From contig NC_035930.1 in assembly GCF_000348985.1 (NCBI RefSeq), positions 186,001 through 250,000 of the forward strand: DNA of 64,000 nt. Direction: 5' to 3'. The stretch comes from Huiozyma naganishii CBS 8797. Taxonomy: Eukaryota; Ascomycota; Saccharomycetes; Saccharomycetales; Saccharomycetaceae. Shown piece after piece: positions 36,974-46,929 of this stretch. A program made the position numbers and the translations under genes. The stretch's first letter is position 1. Each line of letters opens with the position of its first letter. The notes beneath the pieces were generated by a model that worked only from the letters and a program-made list of their open reading frames with translations, ran no database searches and was not told the DNA's origin.

Positions 36974-38438
36974 GAAATGTTAGTGTATATACGTAGCACT
37001 CAAGTCCCAACCTTCACACACTCGTCAAACCTTCAAACAAGAGAGCAAGTAGAGAAGTGTTCAAGTTTTCTTTCAGCCTCTGCCCCCCCTGTAACTTAAC
37101 AAACCATTTCAAAGTTTCAACAGCACACGACAGCCTCCCCCTGCAAGTATCATCAGATGTAACCTTGCTAGGTGGAAGTGGATGTGCGTCAAGCCCGGGA
37201 CTATTCCACTTGCACAGACAGAAGACCTAACTGTCCGTTATCGACAACTGCACTGCCAGACGGCTACCCCGCCAAGAGCGCACTGGGAGCAGTATATAAA
37301 GAGCCGTGTTCTGCGACGAGCAGTTGTTCATGGTGAGTTGCTGTGTGCTGTATGTTTTAGTCTGGTCAGTGGCACATGCGGCCCGTGCCGTATGTGCGTC
37401 CCCTTCATGTAAGTTTACGTGGTGTTGAGTGTTCTCGCTTGTGCGAGCTTACACACAATTTGCACATTTAAAATGCCACTCCTGTTTCTGCCTCACTGTC
37501 TGCTTGGACGATATACTGCTCCAGGCGATAGACTGCTGGGTTCTAATTATGGAGAAGAAGAAGCCAGTGGATTGCTCCTTAGTCGCCTTTGATACAACAG
37601 ACTTTGTGGGTTCTAAATCTGCTGGATCGTGAGATTTTGCGGTATTCCGATGCGGACGCTCGCTTTTCAGTGCAATCGTCCCAACATGGGTATCGTGCTC
37701 TACATTTCGTTTCGCTGTCTGTGGCAAGAGTCACAGACGGCTCTTGGGAGTCCCTCTTCGGTAACGTTTGTTGCTATTATTAAATATACTTGTGACTGTA
37801 AAACTAGCTTATAACTTGTACATAACATAGTGTACGTTCTTGTCTCTGCGTAGGGTTCCTCTCCCTGTGTATCTCATCATTCTGGTCTCAGATCAGAACG
37901 GCGTGGAGCCACGAGAGGATGCAACTGACATAGATACGTGATTGCCCACATCAGGTACATCATTGCCAGGGATAGTATTACAGTATTTCTCCAGACGGTT
38001 TGGTTCTCCTTTGGAGCTACAAACCAGAACCCAACTGACAGAAGGGACACGACTATGAGAACGGCAACAACAGTGTAACTGGAAACAAAAATAAGGCAAC
38101 AGCAGCGTCCTCGGGAGCAACGGTACAGATGACGTTGTTGTTAATTTTTTGTTAGTTAGTATACCAGGCTATGTGGAAGGGGTGTTAAAGTGGCAGTGGG
38201 TGCCATGTATACGTACAAACTCATTCCTTGGTGCTATCGCTGTGTGTTCAATCGACTAGGGGACCCTTTTTGCCTCTTGTTCTTCCGCATCTTCTCTTGG
38301 AAATAACAAAGAGAAGGAAATTTACAAAGTGAATTACTCTTCAATTTCGATTAATCCAGACGTTGATGGAGAGGTGCCCTGTGATTAATTGGAGGGGTGC
38401 AGCTTTTCTGAACAAGCACTTAGCCAGTGGAAATACAA
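36974..38438. other. Long gene-free spacer, possible ncRNA
   Basis: 1465 bp between the divergent LDB16 and STP22 starts, long for this compact genome. A good TATA box (TATATAAA, 37293-37300) faces right with no conserved ORF behind it. Near 38000 a stable hairpin can form: GGTTTG (37997-38002) with CAAACC (38020-38025), enclosing CTCC/GGAG around a TTT loop. Small ORFs here look unconserved. A structured RNA such as an H/ACA snoRNA is possible but not shown. Confidence 0.4.
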
Positions 38439-39758
38439 ATGCTTGCTTCAAATGGGGGGCAAGGGTCGTTGGGTGAGAATCTTCCCAAATCGGTGATTGA
38501 CTGGTTATACAAAGTTGTTCAATCGATCTATAAGACGGACCCACGGGCCGCTTTCCACGATTGCGTCGTCGCCCTGTCGTTGTACAAATCCAACCTCAGG
38601 CCCAGGACGCGGGTATTTACAAATCCAAGTGGGGAAGCACAACTCCTGCTGTGCCTTTACGGTGACTTCGTCAACGTCCAAGTGTCCGGTCCAGTCCCCA
38701 TACTCATATGGGTTTGTTCTCAGTACCCGTTGAAGGCGCCAGTAGTCTTTGTAGATGTGGAAAAATTGGGTCCTGATAGAGAGGTGCGTGTCGGTGGGCA
38801 GATAGACTCCAATGGTCAAATTTACTTGCCCATCCTACACCAATGGGACCCGAAGTTGAGTAACGTGGTGAAGTTGATCAAAGAACTGGAAACGTTGATA
38901 CAGACGCAGCAGCTTGTCACAGAGTTGGGCAGGCAGAGTCCCGAGACACCTGCGATACCGAAGGATACACGTTCAACAGGTGATAAGCCGCCACTGCCGT
39001 TGAAGCCAAACCAAAGTATCAGTTCTCCCAAAAGCATAGATCCAGAGCGCCAACAGGCGTACCCTAAAACAATCGCTGAGACACTTCCGCCACCAATCCC
39101 GGCAAGACCAGGGTTTGTATCCCCTCAACCACTCCCCAACCGCAGGATCTCCCCTCCAGTGGCGAGGGAGCCGGTAAACCGTCCCACCCCACTTGCTGAC
39201 CTTGACCTTATGGATACCGACTTACCCCTTAATACAAAAGATGACCCACATAAACAAGCATTGGATATTCTTACCAAGAAATTGGAAGGCTTGACTGTGC
39301 GCGAGCACTCTGTCGTGGCCGGACAGTTCGGGCAAAGGAAGGCGAGCATTGAGAAAAGTATCGCACAGTTTAATGATCTACTAGCCTTCGAAACTCAGCA
39401 AGTGGAACTAATGGGGGATCAAGTCGCCCAGTACACCAGCTCACTTCGACGTGAAATGAAACGGCTCGACAACAACGTCTCAGACTGGGAGGCAAACTAC
39501 GAAAAGGCGGGCAGCACCGCCAGACTGCACCATACAGAGACAAGCGGACTGGACCAACTGTACGACCTCGTCGCTCAAGATCTCGCCCTTGATGACACGA
39601 TTGAGTTCCTGTACAGCCTGTTGAATAGAGACAGTCTCTCCCTGGATCTGTACGTCAGGAAGACAAGGGCTCTAGCCAAACAACAATTCATGATCAGATT
39701 GCACATTGAGAAGATATGCAATATGCTCAATGCTACTCCACAGGGCCTTGCAGGATGA
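38439..39758 (+). CDS. STP22: Stp22/Vps23, ESCRT-I UEV subunit
   Basis: A 439-residue protein (S. cerevisiae 385). The N-terminal UEV domain (about 10-160) resembles a ubiquitin-conjugating enzyme without the active cysteine (PVPILIWVCSQYPLKAPVVFV). A Pro-rich linker follows (PPPIPARPG), then a coiled coil and the C-terminal steadiness box (LDDTIEFLYSLLNRD, LDLYVRKTRALAKQQFM). It sorts ubiquitinated cargo into multivesicular bodies, the human counterpart being TSG101. The frame starts upstream at a GTG; the ATG is 38439. Matches YCL008C. Confidence 0.95.
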   Translation: MLASNGGQGSLGENLPKSVIDWLYKVVQSIYKTDPRAAFHDCVVALSLYKSNLRPRTRVFTNPSGEAQLLLCLYGDFVNVQVSGPVPILIWVCSQYPLKAPVVFVDVEKLGPDREVRVGGQIDSNGQIYLPILHQWDPKLSNVVKLIKELETLIQTQQLVTELGRQSPETPAIPKDTRSTGDKPPLPLKPNQSISSPKSIDPERQQAYPKTIAETLPPPIPARPGFVSPQPLPNRRISPPVAREPVNRPTPLADLDLMDTDLPLNTKDDPHKQALDILTKKLEGLTVREHSVVAGQFGQRKASIEKSIAQFNDLLAFETQQVELMGDQVAQYTSSLRREMKRLDNNVSDWEANYEKAGSTARLHHTETSGLDQLYDLVAQDLALDDTIEFLYSLLNRDSLSLDLYVRKTRALAKQQFMIRLHIEKICNMLNATPQGLAG

Positions 39759-40270
39759 ATATTACACGGTTCTTGGAAGCTGTATAGACCGCCAATGAGG
39801 TGCATGGCGTCCAAAAGATAGACTGCCAGTGGTAGTTACAGTATCTCACATTCTCAGGCCGAAGGACCTGAGTATTGCATCGTTTGATGGTACCTGTCCT
39901 CGGCCAACCGTTGAGCTGAACACAAGGTGAGGACGACACTTATATATCGTAGCGCAATCGGGCCAAGTCTTGGCGCCGACTGGAGGGCAAACCGGGCCAC
40001 CTGCTCTCTGCGCTGCATGTTTTGCATAAAAGGTGAGTATTTCGGACACCTGCTGATTTCTTCAGGAACAGCTGGTTTCCCAATTTGGCGGTTTAATTGA
40101 AATATTATGTAACCTATACGAATATTTATAGATTTGACGAAATAGTGGTTGAGTTGCACGCTTAGTCCCCCACCCCTTTTATCCCCCCCGGTCGAAAGTA
40201 CAGGACTTATTCACTCTGCTGCCAATTGAGGTTACTTTCACCCAGCAAGACAGGACAAGCAACGAACTCA
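39759..40270. promoter_or_regulatory. Spacer before the yapsin gene
   Basis: A 512-bp spacer carrying the STP22 3' end and the yapsin promoter. It includes C/G-homopolymer stretches near 40170-40190. No RNA gene or repeat is recognised. Confidence 0.45.
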
Positions 40271-42304
40271 ATGATAATTGATTTTGTATTAGTTGCCTTT
40301 TGGAGCACTTTGGTAGTGTGCGGGAATGTCAATCTCCCCTTCAAGAGAGTGCGTCAGAGTCCTCAGCTCGTACGGAGAGAAGACGGGGACTCCGTTCACC
40401 TGGGGAAGCAGACAGGTTTCTATTCCATTGATCTGGCCATTGGAACCCCCAGTCAGAAAGTCACTGTGCTGCTTGACACAGGGTCCTCCGATCTGTGGGT
40501 CACTGGCGCGAACAATCCTTACTGCCAAACCTCATTGAGTAGTGAGTGTAAGGAGTATGGTACCTTTGACTATGGTCAATCGAGCACTTTCCAAGATAGA
40601 AACAGTGCCCTTAAGATAAATTATCAAGATGGTACGAAAGTGGATGGCAGATGGGGGGTTGACACTTTGGAGTTGAACAACGGTGCAATTCAATTGCAGA
40701 ATACTATGATTGGGGTTGCAGACTCCAGTGATTCCGTAGCAGGTGTAATCGGGTTAGGATTTCCAGGTTTGGAGACTACAAATAATGTCCAGGCAAATGG
40801 GGAGTCCTACACCTACGCTAATTTCCCCATGCAGTTGAAGCAACAGGGGGTGACAGACGCCACTGTTTTTGCAATTGCGCTGGACAACAGCTACGGCGGG
40901 GATATTTTGTTTGGTGCTGTTGATGAGGGGAAGTATATAGGAGGGTTGTACACTTTACCTGTCGTGAACAGCCGCGGGACAGCGACTCCCATCAGGATGG
41001 AGGTCACTTTACAAGGTATTGGGGTGGACAGTGACGGTGGTGACCAGGAGACATTTTCGTCGACACCAATGCTGGCGTTGGTGGACTCCGGTTCCACGAT
41101 GGTTTATTTGCCTGAGCTCATTGCGACGGCAATTTACAACAAAGTAGGGGCTCGGTACGATGGCTCATCTGAAATGTACACCATTGATTGTGGAACGAAT
41201 GTCGAAAACGACAATTTAATCTTTGATTTCGGCGGGTTTCATATATCGACACCAGTCTCGAACTATATCATAACCGATCAAAGATCGAGCAACGGGCAGT
41301 GTCTCTTTGGTATTCTGTCCCAGAGCGGCAATACCGTTGTTCTCGGCGATACTTTTCTGAGCAGCGCGTACGTTGTGTTTGATTTGGACCACTACGAGAT
41401 CTCCATGGCACAGGGGAACTCCAATAATGGGGATGGGAACGTCAAGGATGTTACCAGTGGTACTATACCTAATGCCAGGAAGGCGCCGATGTACTCCCAG
41501 ACGTGGTCAACGAATGCACCTGTCACGAGTGGCGGTAATATCTTCACCCTGGGGAGCACCAGCAGCAAAACTCCAGACTCTAGCAGCACCCATGAGACTC
41601 GGTCTAGTATTTCCACGGAATCGTCCATCTCTCCTTCTTCCTCCACTACTGGAAGGACTACCAGTAGTAGCACACATTCTACATCAACACAAACTTTGTC
41701 GTCACATCAAAGTAGCACCAGAGTAGTATCTTCTACGACGTCTTTAAGAGTGACTAGCAGTAGCATTCGCAGTAGCATTTCTGAGCACAAGGTTTCCAGT
41801 TCTACAAGGAAGACCTCCAGCAAGCGCACTACGGCATCTTCGAAGCACCATACGTCGCCGAGTGTATCCAGCAGATTGTCAACAATATCCTCAAAGAAAA
41901 CCACAGCATCATCCGTTTCCTCCATCCACCACCCCATGAGTTCATCCATTTCAACGAGGAACCACACCTTGAGTACCACTACAGCGTCGCATCAAGCGTC
42001 CTCTGGCGGCAAGAACTCTTTGTCCTCTAAGGTGACCTCGATTCAGCAGAGAAACACCAGTAGCACCCGAACCTCTGCGCTTGCTTCTCCGACCACAAGA
42101 TCTCAGGAGGGATCAGACGTGCCTGCATCAAGCAGTCTCCTGCGGGCGAGTACTGCCGCCAGAACATCCCCTGAGGAGAGCTCCACAGCGAAACCCAAGA
42201 AGAACTCCGCAGCGTCCCCCGCAGTGGGACAGAGCACAATAGCACATTACCGCGTATTGTTCTTGTGCATAGTTCTCGCAGAGCTCCTTCCCCTTTTGGT
42301 CTAA
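40271..42304 (+). CDS. Yapsin-type GPI-anchored aspartyl protease
   Basis: A 677-residue secreted protease. It has a signal peptide (MIIDFVLVAFWSTLVVCG) and a short pro-segment ending near LVRRED. The bilobed pepsin fold carries active-site motifs LLDTGSSDLWV and ALVDSGSTMVYLP. A long Ser/Thr-rich stalk follows (about 405-650), with a hydrophobic GPI tail (VLFLCIVLAELLPLLV). Yapsins cleave after basic residues and shape the cell wall. S. cerevisiae has no yapsin between STP22 and ILV6, so this is an insertion or relocation relative to that species; which YPS gene it descends from is unclear. The frame opens upstream at a TTG; 40271 is the first ATG. Confidence 0.93.
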   Translation: MIIDFVLVAFWSTLVVCGNVNLPFKRVRQSPQLVRREDGDSVHLGKQTGFYSIDLAIGTPSQKVTVLLDTGSSDLWVTGANNPYCQTSLSSECKEYGTFDYGQSSTFQDRNSALKINYQDGTKVDGRWGVDTLELNNGAIQLQNTMIGVADSSDSVAGVIGLGFPGLETTNNVQANGESYTYANFPMQLKQQGVTDATVFAIALDNSYGGDILFGAVDEGKYIGGLYTLPVVNSRGTATPIRMEVTLQGIGVDSDGGDQETFSSTPMLALVDSGSTMVYLPELIATAIYNKVGARYDGSSEMYTIDCGTNVENDNLIFDFGGFHISTPVSNYIITDQRSSNGQCLFGILSQSGNTVVLGDTFLSSAYVVFDLDHYEISMAQGNSNNGDGNVKDVTSGTIPNARKAPMYSQTWSTNAPVTSGGNIFTLGSTSSKTPDSSSTHETRSSISTESSISPSSSTTGRTTSSSTHSTSTQTLSSHQSSTRVVSSTTSLRVTSSSIRSSISEHKVSSSTRKTSSKRTTASSKHHTSPSVSSRLSTISSKKTTASSVSSIHHPMSSSISTRNHTLSTTTASHQASSGGKNSLSSKVTSIQQRNTSSTRTSALASPTTRSQEGSDVPASSSLLRASTAARTSPEESSTAKPKKNSAASPAVGQSTIAHYRVLFLCIVLAELLPLLV

Positions 42305-42652
42305 CAAAACCCGCCTGCGGCCCTCGACTGGAAGCGCGTAAAACTTCCCGATTGGGCAATTATTCTCTTTCTTTCTCTTTGGGTCCACTTCGCCGGAACC
42401 GGCGGGCGCCGTCCAAAACGATCGAGAAGCGCCTGTTATTTTCCGCGTCACAAAATCGGGAACTTTTGAATCTGATAAAAAGCTTCGAATTTTGGACTTT
42501 CTCAATAGTGATTTGATGACTCTTCGATGAGTAACGGTTCCCTTTTGGCATCTTTATACCGCGTATATAGATCAGTTTACAGGTGCTAGGGATTTCTAAA
42601 CTCTGTTTGTGTGTTCTTTCTTCTAGGCTTACGACAATCGCCCCCCCTCGCC
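42305..42652 (+). promoter_or_regulatory. ILV6 promoter with Leu3 and Gcn4 sites
   Basis: A 348-bp region. A perfect Leu3 site CCGGAACCGG lies at 42393-42402 (250 bp before the ATG) and a Gcn4-type TGACTC at 42517-42522; a near-match TGAGTAA follows at about 42528. This fits control of branched-chain amino acid genes by alpha-isopropylmalate (Leu3) and amino acid starvation (Gcn4), as known in S. cerevisiae. Confidence 0.8.
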
Positions 42653-43588
42653 ATGCTTAGAACACTGTTGAGTGGTTCCGTTGGCAGAACTTTTGCGAGG
42701 ACTTCTGTGAGATGCTCGTCGTCTTCTACCTCCGCCATGGCGTATAAGCAGATGCATAAGCATCATGCGAGGCCACCGCTACCCGTTGTGGAAACGCCCT
42801 CCTGGGACGCAAACGCTGCCGTCTCGTCTATCCTGTACGAGACACCACCACCTTCGACGCAGCCAAGGAAGCAACATGTGCTGAACTGTTTGGTCCAGAA
42901 TGAGCCCGGTGTGTTGTCCCGTGTCTCCGGGACTTTGGCTGCCCGTGGGTTCAACATCGACTCCTTGATCGTATGCAACACGGAGGTCAAGGATCTATCG
43001 CGGATGACCATCGTGTTGCAAGGTCAGGACAATGTGATCGAGCAGGCAAGGAGACAGATTGAGGATTTGGTCCCCGTGTATGCTGTGCTCAACTACACCG
43101 AGTCGCAGCTGGTAAAGCGGGAGCTGTTGCTGTGCAGGGTATCGCTTCTGGGTGCCGAGTACTTCGAAGACCTGTTGCTGCACCATCACCAGCGTACTGC
43201 CGGTCCCAGAGACACGAAGCGCAAGGAATCTGAGTTGATCGATAACATCAGAAACCAGGAATACCACCCATCGAACATGGCACCAAGTGCTGTGCTGAGG
43301 ATGAAGCACGAACACTTGAACGACATCACGAACCTGTCCAAGAACTTTGGCGGGAAGATTGTTGATATCTCTGAAACGAGCTGCATTGTCGAGCTGGCCG
43401 CTAAGCCTACTAGAGTCTCTGCCTTCTTAAAACTGGTGGAACCTTTTGGTATTCTGGAGGTCACCAGAAGCGGTATGATGGCCTTGCCAAGAACCCCTCT
43501 ACAAACCTCTAGAGAGGAATTGGAGGGCGCCGACGAGCAGAGCAAGATAAGCGACATCGTCGACATCTCGCAACTGCCACCAGGTTAG
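42653..43588 (+). CDS. ILV6: Ilv6, regulatory subunit of acetolactate synthase
   Basis: A 311-residue protein (S. cerevisiae Ilv6 309). A mitochondrial presequence rich in Arg/Ser (LSGSVGRTFARTSVR) is followed by an ACT domain (HVLNCLVQNEPGVLSRVSGT, RGFNIDSLIVCNTE) and the C-terminal regulatory domain. It activates Ilv2 and confers valine feedback inhibition and ATP reversal. The upstream in-frame GTG was rejected in favour of ATG 42653. Confidence 0.96.
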   Translation: MLRTLLSGSVGRTFARTSVRCSSSSTSAMAYKQMHKHHARPPLPVVETPSWDANAAVSSILYETPPPSTQPRKQHVLNCLVQNEPGVLSRVSGTLAARGFNIDSLIVCNTEVKDLSRMTIVLQGQDNVIEQARRQIEDLVPVYAVLNYTESQLVKRELLLCRVSLLGAEYFEDLLLHHHQRTAGPRDTKRKESELIDNIRNQEYHPSNMAPSAVLRMKHEHLNDITNLSKNFGGKIVDISETSCIVELAAKPTRVSAFLKLVEPFGILEVTRSGMMALPRTPLQTSREELEGADEQSKISDIVDISQLPPG

Positions 43589-43920
43589 AGTGTTTCCAAA
43601 CTTACTTACTTACTTATTGATAGCGGCGTCGACAGTAGTACTGGCCCTTCGTTGATCGCCAACCAGCACTCTCACTCTGTGAATATATACGTAAATAACC
43701 GCTTCAAACGATCCCCATACTCCTCCACCCCCTCAAGCATCACACCCAGCGGAGAGAGATCGCCAATTGAGACGTCTGGCTCCTTCCTGCAGGCTACTGG
43801 AGGGACTTGCCATTGGCCTTTGGCCGATCGACACTATTTTAATCGTTAATTTAAACCAAGAACGGTTCGCAGGACAAGAGCAGTGACTGAGACTTCTGTG
43901 TGACTCTGACGACGCAAGGT
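43589..43920. other. ILV6-SGF29 spacer
   Basis: A 332-bp spacer with a short CTTA repeat just after ILV6 (about 43600-43616). It holds the SGF29 promoter. No gene is seen. Confidence 0.5.
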
Positions 43921-44662
43921 ATGGCCTCTATGGAGAACGAGTGGAACGTGCTTGTTTCGTCGTTGCAGGATCTATATAATGCGAATGAGGTGACCAGTTT
44001 CGGCAAGTTGCAATTGGGTCCGATAGACGCGATTCCAGCGGCGGACCTGCAGAGCACGCTGACCACTGTGCAGGAGCATCTGGAGAACGTCCGCAGGGGA
44101 CAACGTCTGCTATCCACCGTGGAGACGAAACTGCAAGGTATCTTGGACTCCACGGCGCACGGCGTCAATCTGTCCGCAATGGCGCAGGGCCCACCGGGGA
44201 AACAGTACTGGTGCAGCGACTTCAACCCAACGGTGGGCATCGACGTTGGTGCGGAGGTGGCCTACAAGCCGGGCAAACCCTCCGTCGATGGCGAGTGGAT
44301 CCAGTGTGTCGTGCAAGGTGTATCGCCGGACGGTCTAAAGTTCGAGATTGTGGACCCAGAGCCGGACGAGTTTGGGAACGCGAACAAGACTTTCAAGTGT
44401 AACTGGAAGGAGATCATCTTAATCCCACCGGAGTCCCAAATAAAAGACCTTGGGGAGTACCCTCGGTCGACAAAAGTACTGGCAAGATATCCAGAAACGA
44501 CAACTTTCTACCCTGCCGTCGTGGTGGGGACCAACAAGAAACACCGCGAAACGTGCAGGCTACGGTTTGACGGTGAGGAAGAAGTCGGGAAAGAAAACGC
44601 AAGTCGCCAGAAACCTCGTGCTGCCTTGTCCCATGGTCTCGTCGGCCCCAACACGGCACTGA
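43921..44662 (+). CDS. SGF29: Sgf29, SAGA tandem-Tudor subunit, frame broken near the end
   Basis: An N-terminal helical region is followed by the SGF29 tandem Tudor domain (about 100-240: FNPTVGIDVGAEVAYKPG, FYPAVVVGTNKKHRETCRLR), which reads H3K4me2/3 for SAGA. The ATG frame is conserved to FDGEEEVGKE and then runs to an unrelated stop at 44697. Removing one A from the A-run at 44594-44597 restores ETQVARNLVLPCP and a stop at 44660-44662, giving about 246 residues against 259 in S. cerevisiae. This is probably a homopolymer error; the last Tudor strand would otherwise be lost. The start is ATG 43921, not the in-frame GTG upstream. Matches YCL010C. Confidence 0.92.
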
Positions 44663-44871
44663 GACAGGAGGGCAAGCGGTGCCACCGCTGTCTTTGAAGA
44701 CCCTCATCGCAACATCGTCCGTCACTAAACAATTTTTCGAGTGAAAAATTTTGAACAGAAATTAAAAACAGCGACGACGGCGACGACGACAACAGTTTGA
44801 TTTCAATCTTGCAGTTACAGTCGGTGAAACATCGAAACGGAGCGAATCGTACTACTTTCCTTTCTTTGGCA

Positions 44872-46332
44872 ATGGAGGACGAATCGTACAGAAACTTGGA
44901 TTACGGTGACGAGGGGGCGTCGAGATCTCCGAGGAGAGATATAGACTTTGACAACTACGACAGAGGCTACGACCGGTTCCCAGACTCCCGTGGCGGTGGG
45001 AGAAGAGGCTCTTTTGGTGCCAGGTCCCGTGGAGGTAGGGGTAGAAGAGCTGCGTTTGGCGGTCCCGGTCCCAGATTCAGAGAGGAAGGCTGGAGGGGAG
45101 GCAGGGGCGGTGGAAGGGGTCCACCCCGTGGTGGGTTCAGGAGCAGCAGAAGACTCGTAGTGGACGCTGTGAACACGCAATTCACAAGAAACTTTGACAA
45201 CAGCGTCTTTGTCGGTAACTTGTCGTTTGACTGCAGTGTCGACGACCTAAGAGAGTTCTTCCAGCCAATCGGTGAGATCGTAAGTACGGATATAATCACC
45301 AGCGGTGGCCGTCACAAAGGGATGGGGACCGTGGAGTTTACCAACACGGCAGACGTCGACGAAGCGATTCGCCAAATGGACGGCGTCATGTTTATGGGTC
45401 GTGAGATATTTGTCAAGCAGGACCACCCACCTCCAAGCCAATCCGCTAGACCACTCGATGTCGGTATGGGCTACGAGGGAGAAGAAATGGACCGTGGTTA
45501 TCCAAGACCACCCCCACGCCAGCGCAGACTTGAAAAAAGACCACCACCAGGTGGAGACCGCCCCATGGAGGGATACGAGGCCTTCATCGTCAACCTACCC
45601 TACGCAATCACTTGGCAAAACTTGAAGGACATGTTCAGAGAGGCCGGTGACGTAAGCAGAGCCGATGTTGAACTGGATTACAGGGGACTATCGAGAGGGT
45701 TCGGTAGTGTCTACTTCCCAATAAAGGAGGACATGTACAGGGCCATTGACATGTTCAACGGATATAACTTGGACGGCAGAATTCTCGAGGTTAGAGAGGG
45801 CCGTTTCAACTACTTGCTAGATGAACAGCTACAAGACCAAGAACAAATACAACATCCACCTCTGGACTACCCACAAGATGAGGAACCACCTATGATGATG
45901 GGAGACTATGAAGACGGTCAAATGTCCCAGGGGATCGGCCGCATGCATTATGATGAGGACCATACTGTGCCACCGGTCCCCCCTCAAGCAACGGAGGAAG
46001 AAACTGTACCAGAATTAGAAAAAACCGAGCCAGCTCCACAATCAGAATTCATTCAAGGTGTTGTCAGCAGTGGAGAGAGGAGCACTTTGATATACTGTAG
46101 CAATCTACCTGTATCTACCTCCATCAATGATTTATACGAATTGTTCGAAAGTCTGGGGAAAGTTAACAAGGCTGAATTGATATTTGATCCAGCTGGCTTA
46201 CCAACTGGCAATGCAGTAATAGATTACATGGACCTACAATACGCTGATCTTTGCATCAGTAAGTTGAACAATTACAATTACGGTGGGAATGATCTATCTG
46301 TATCCTACGCTGAGCGCAAAGCATTAGAATAG
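44872..46332 (+). CDS. GBP2: Gbp2/Hrb1-type SR-like mRNA-binding protein, three RRMs
   Basis: A 486-residue protein. The N-terminus is Arg/Gly-rich with SR and RGG elements (RGGGRRGSFGARSRGGRGRR). RRM1 is near 120-190 (VFVGNLSFDCS), RRM2 near 240-310 (FIVNLPYAIT), and RRM3 at the C-terminus (IYCSNLPVST). S. cerevisiae Gbp2 and Hrb1 escort spliced mRNA with TREX and take part in nuclear quality control. Position after SGF29 matches YCL011C (GBP2). The upstream in-frame TTG was rejected; ATG 44872 begins MEDESYRN. Confidence 0.93.
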   Translation: MEDESYRNLDYGDEGASRSPRRDIDFDNYDRGYDRFPDSRGGGRRGSFGARSRGGRGRRAAFGGPGPRFREEGWRGGRGGGRGPPRGGFRSSRRLVVDAVNTQFTRNFDNSVFVGNLSFDCSVDDLREFFQPIGEIVSTDIITSGGRHKGMGTVEFTNTADVDEAIRQMDGVMFMGREIFVKQDHPPPSQSARPLDVGMGYEGEEMDRGYPRPPPRQRRLEKRPPPGGDRPMEGYEAFIVNLPYAITWQNLKDMFREAGDVSRADVELDYRGLSRGFGSVYFPIKEDMYRAIDMFNGYNLDGRILEVREGRFNYLLDEQLQDQEQIQHPPLDYPQDEEPPMMMGDYEDGQMSQGIGRMHYDEDHTVPPVPPQATEEETVPELEKTEPAPQSEFIQGVVSSGERSTLIYCSNLPVSTSINDLYELFESLGKVNKAELIFDPAGLPTGNAVIDYMDLQYADLCISKLNNYNYGGNDLSVSYAERKALE

Positions 46333-46474
46333 TCTGTATGTAGCATATTATTACTAGAGGCTTGAGACAGTTGCTGTTTAAACAAAACTACAATAACCCT
46401 TTGAAAGCTCTTCGAAAGTTTTTTTCAAGTACGACTATGCAAACTTAATGCGCCATCTCCCTTCATAGTGTTTC

Positions 46475-46675
46475 TGTTGAAATGTGAAATCAAAACATGT
46501 TCATCTCATACAGACTTCTCTATGAGGAAATTGCTTATACAAAAGATCATCGTCGAGATAATCTTCTGGTAGTTCTACAAAACATTATATCTACCTTTTG
46601 ATGGAGCTGAGCTTGCAGTCTTCGGTTTACAGGACCCTGCTGGTCCGCCATTAGTCGCCTGTTCCGGGTAGTGGA
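46475..46675 (+). mobile_element. LTR relic, family A, plus orientation
   Basis: It starts TGTTGAAATGTGAAATC, similar to the Ty1/Ty2 LTR start. It matches the minus-strand copy ending at 50437 through TCATCTCATACAGACT, TTATACAAAAGAT, CGTCGAGATAATCTTCT and GAGCTTGCA. It begins 143 bp after the GBP2 stop. The right end is approximate. Confidence 0.75.
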
Positions 46676-46715
46676 CACAAAGTGTTCACCATGCGTTTCC
46701 GATAATTCATAGAGT

Positions 46716-46812
46716 GACACTACACAAGAATTATCTCATCTAATTTCGTATAAAAACTTTTCTTATGGAACAGTACTTTTGTAATAAACATATTCTGATC
46801 TACATATCAACT
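46716..46812 (-). mobile_element. LTR fragment, family A, minus orientation
   Basis: The plus strand reads CGTATAAAAACTTTTCTTAT, then GGAACAGT and ATATTCTGAT...CATATCAAC, matching 50370-50437 at about 70 percent. It is the 5' part of a second copy lying tail-to-tail with the one at 46475. Confidence 0.65.
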
Positions 46813-46929
46813 TTACGAGAGAAAAACGTAGATTTGATATTTTGTTAAAAATATGAGATATTCTGGCACCTGTCACATACGCCGGAATTCTGCCCAACCT
46901 AGGCAGTTCGTGTCCATCAAAACAGCAAA

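Noticed and set aside
37893..38120. Cys-rich 75-codon minus-strand frame upstream of STP22
   Set aside because: Starts at a non-ATG codon and overlaps the structured segment; no similarity recognised.
42128..42551. Minus-strand frames over the yapsin 3' end and ILV6 promoter
   Set aside because: Overlap a conserved gene and promoter motifs; not conserved-looking.
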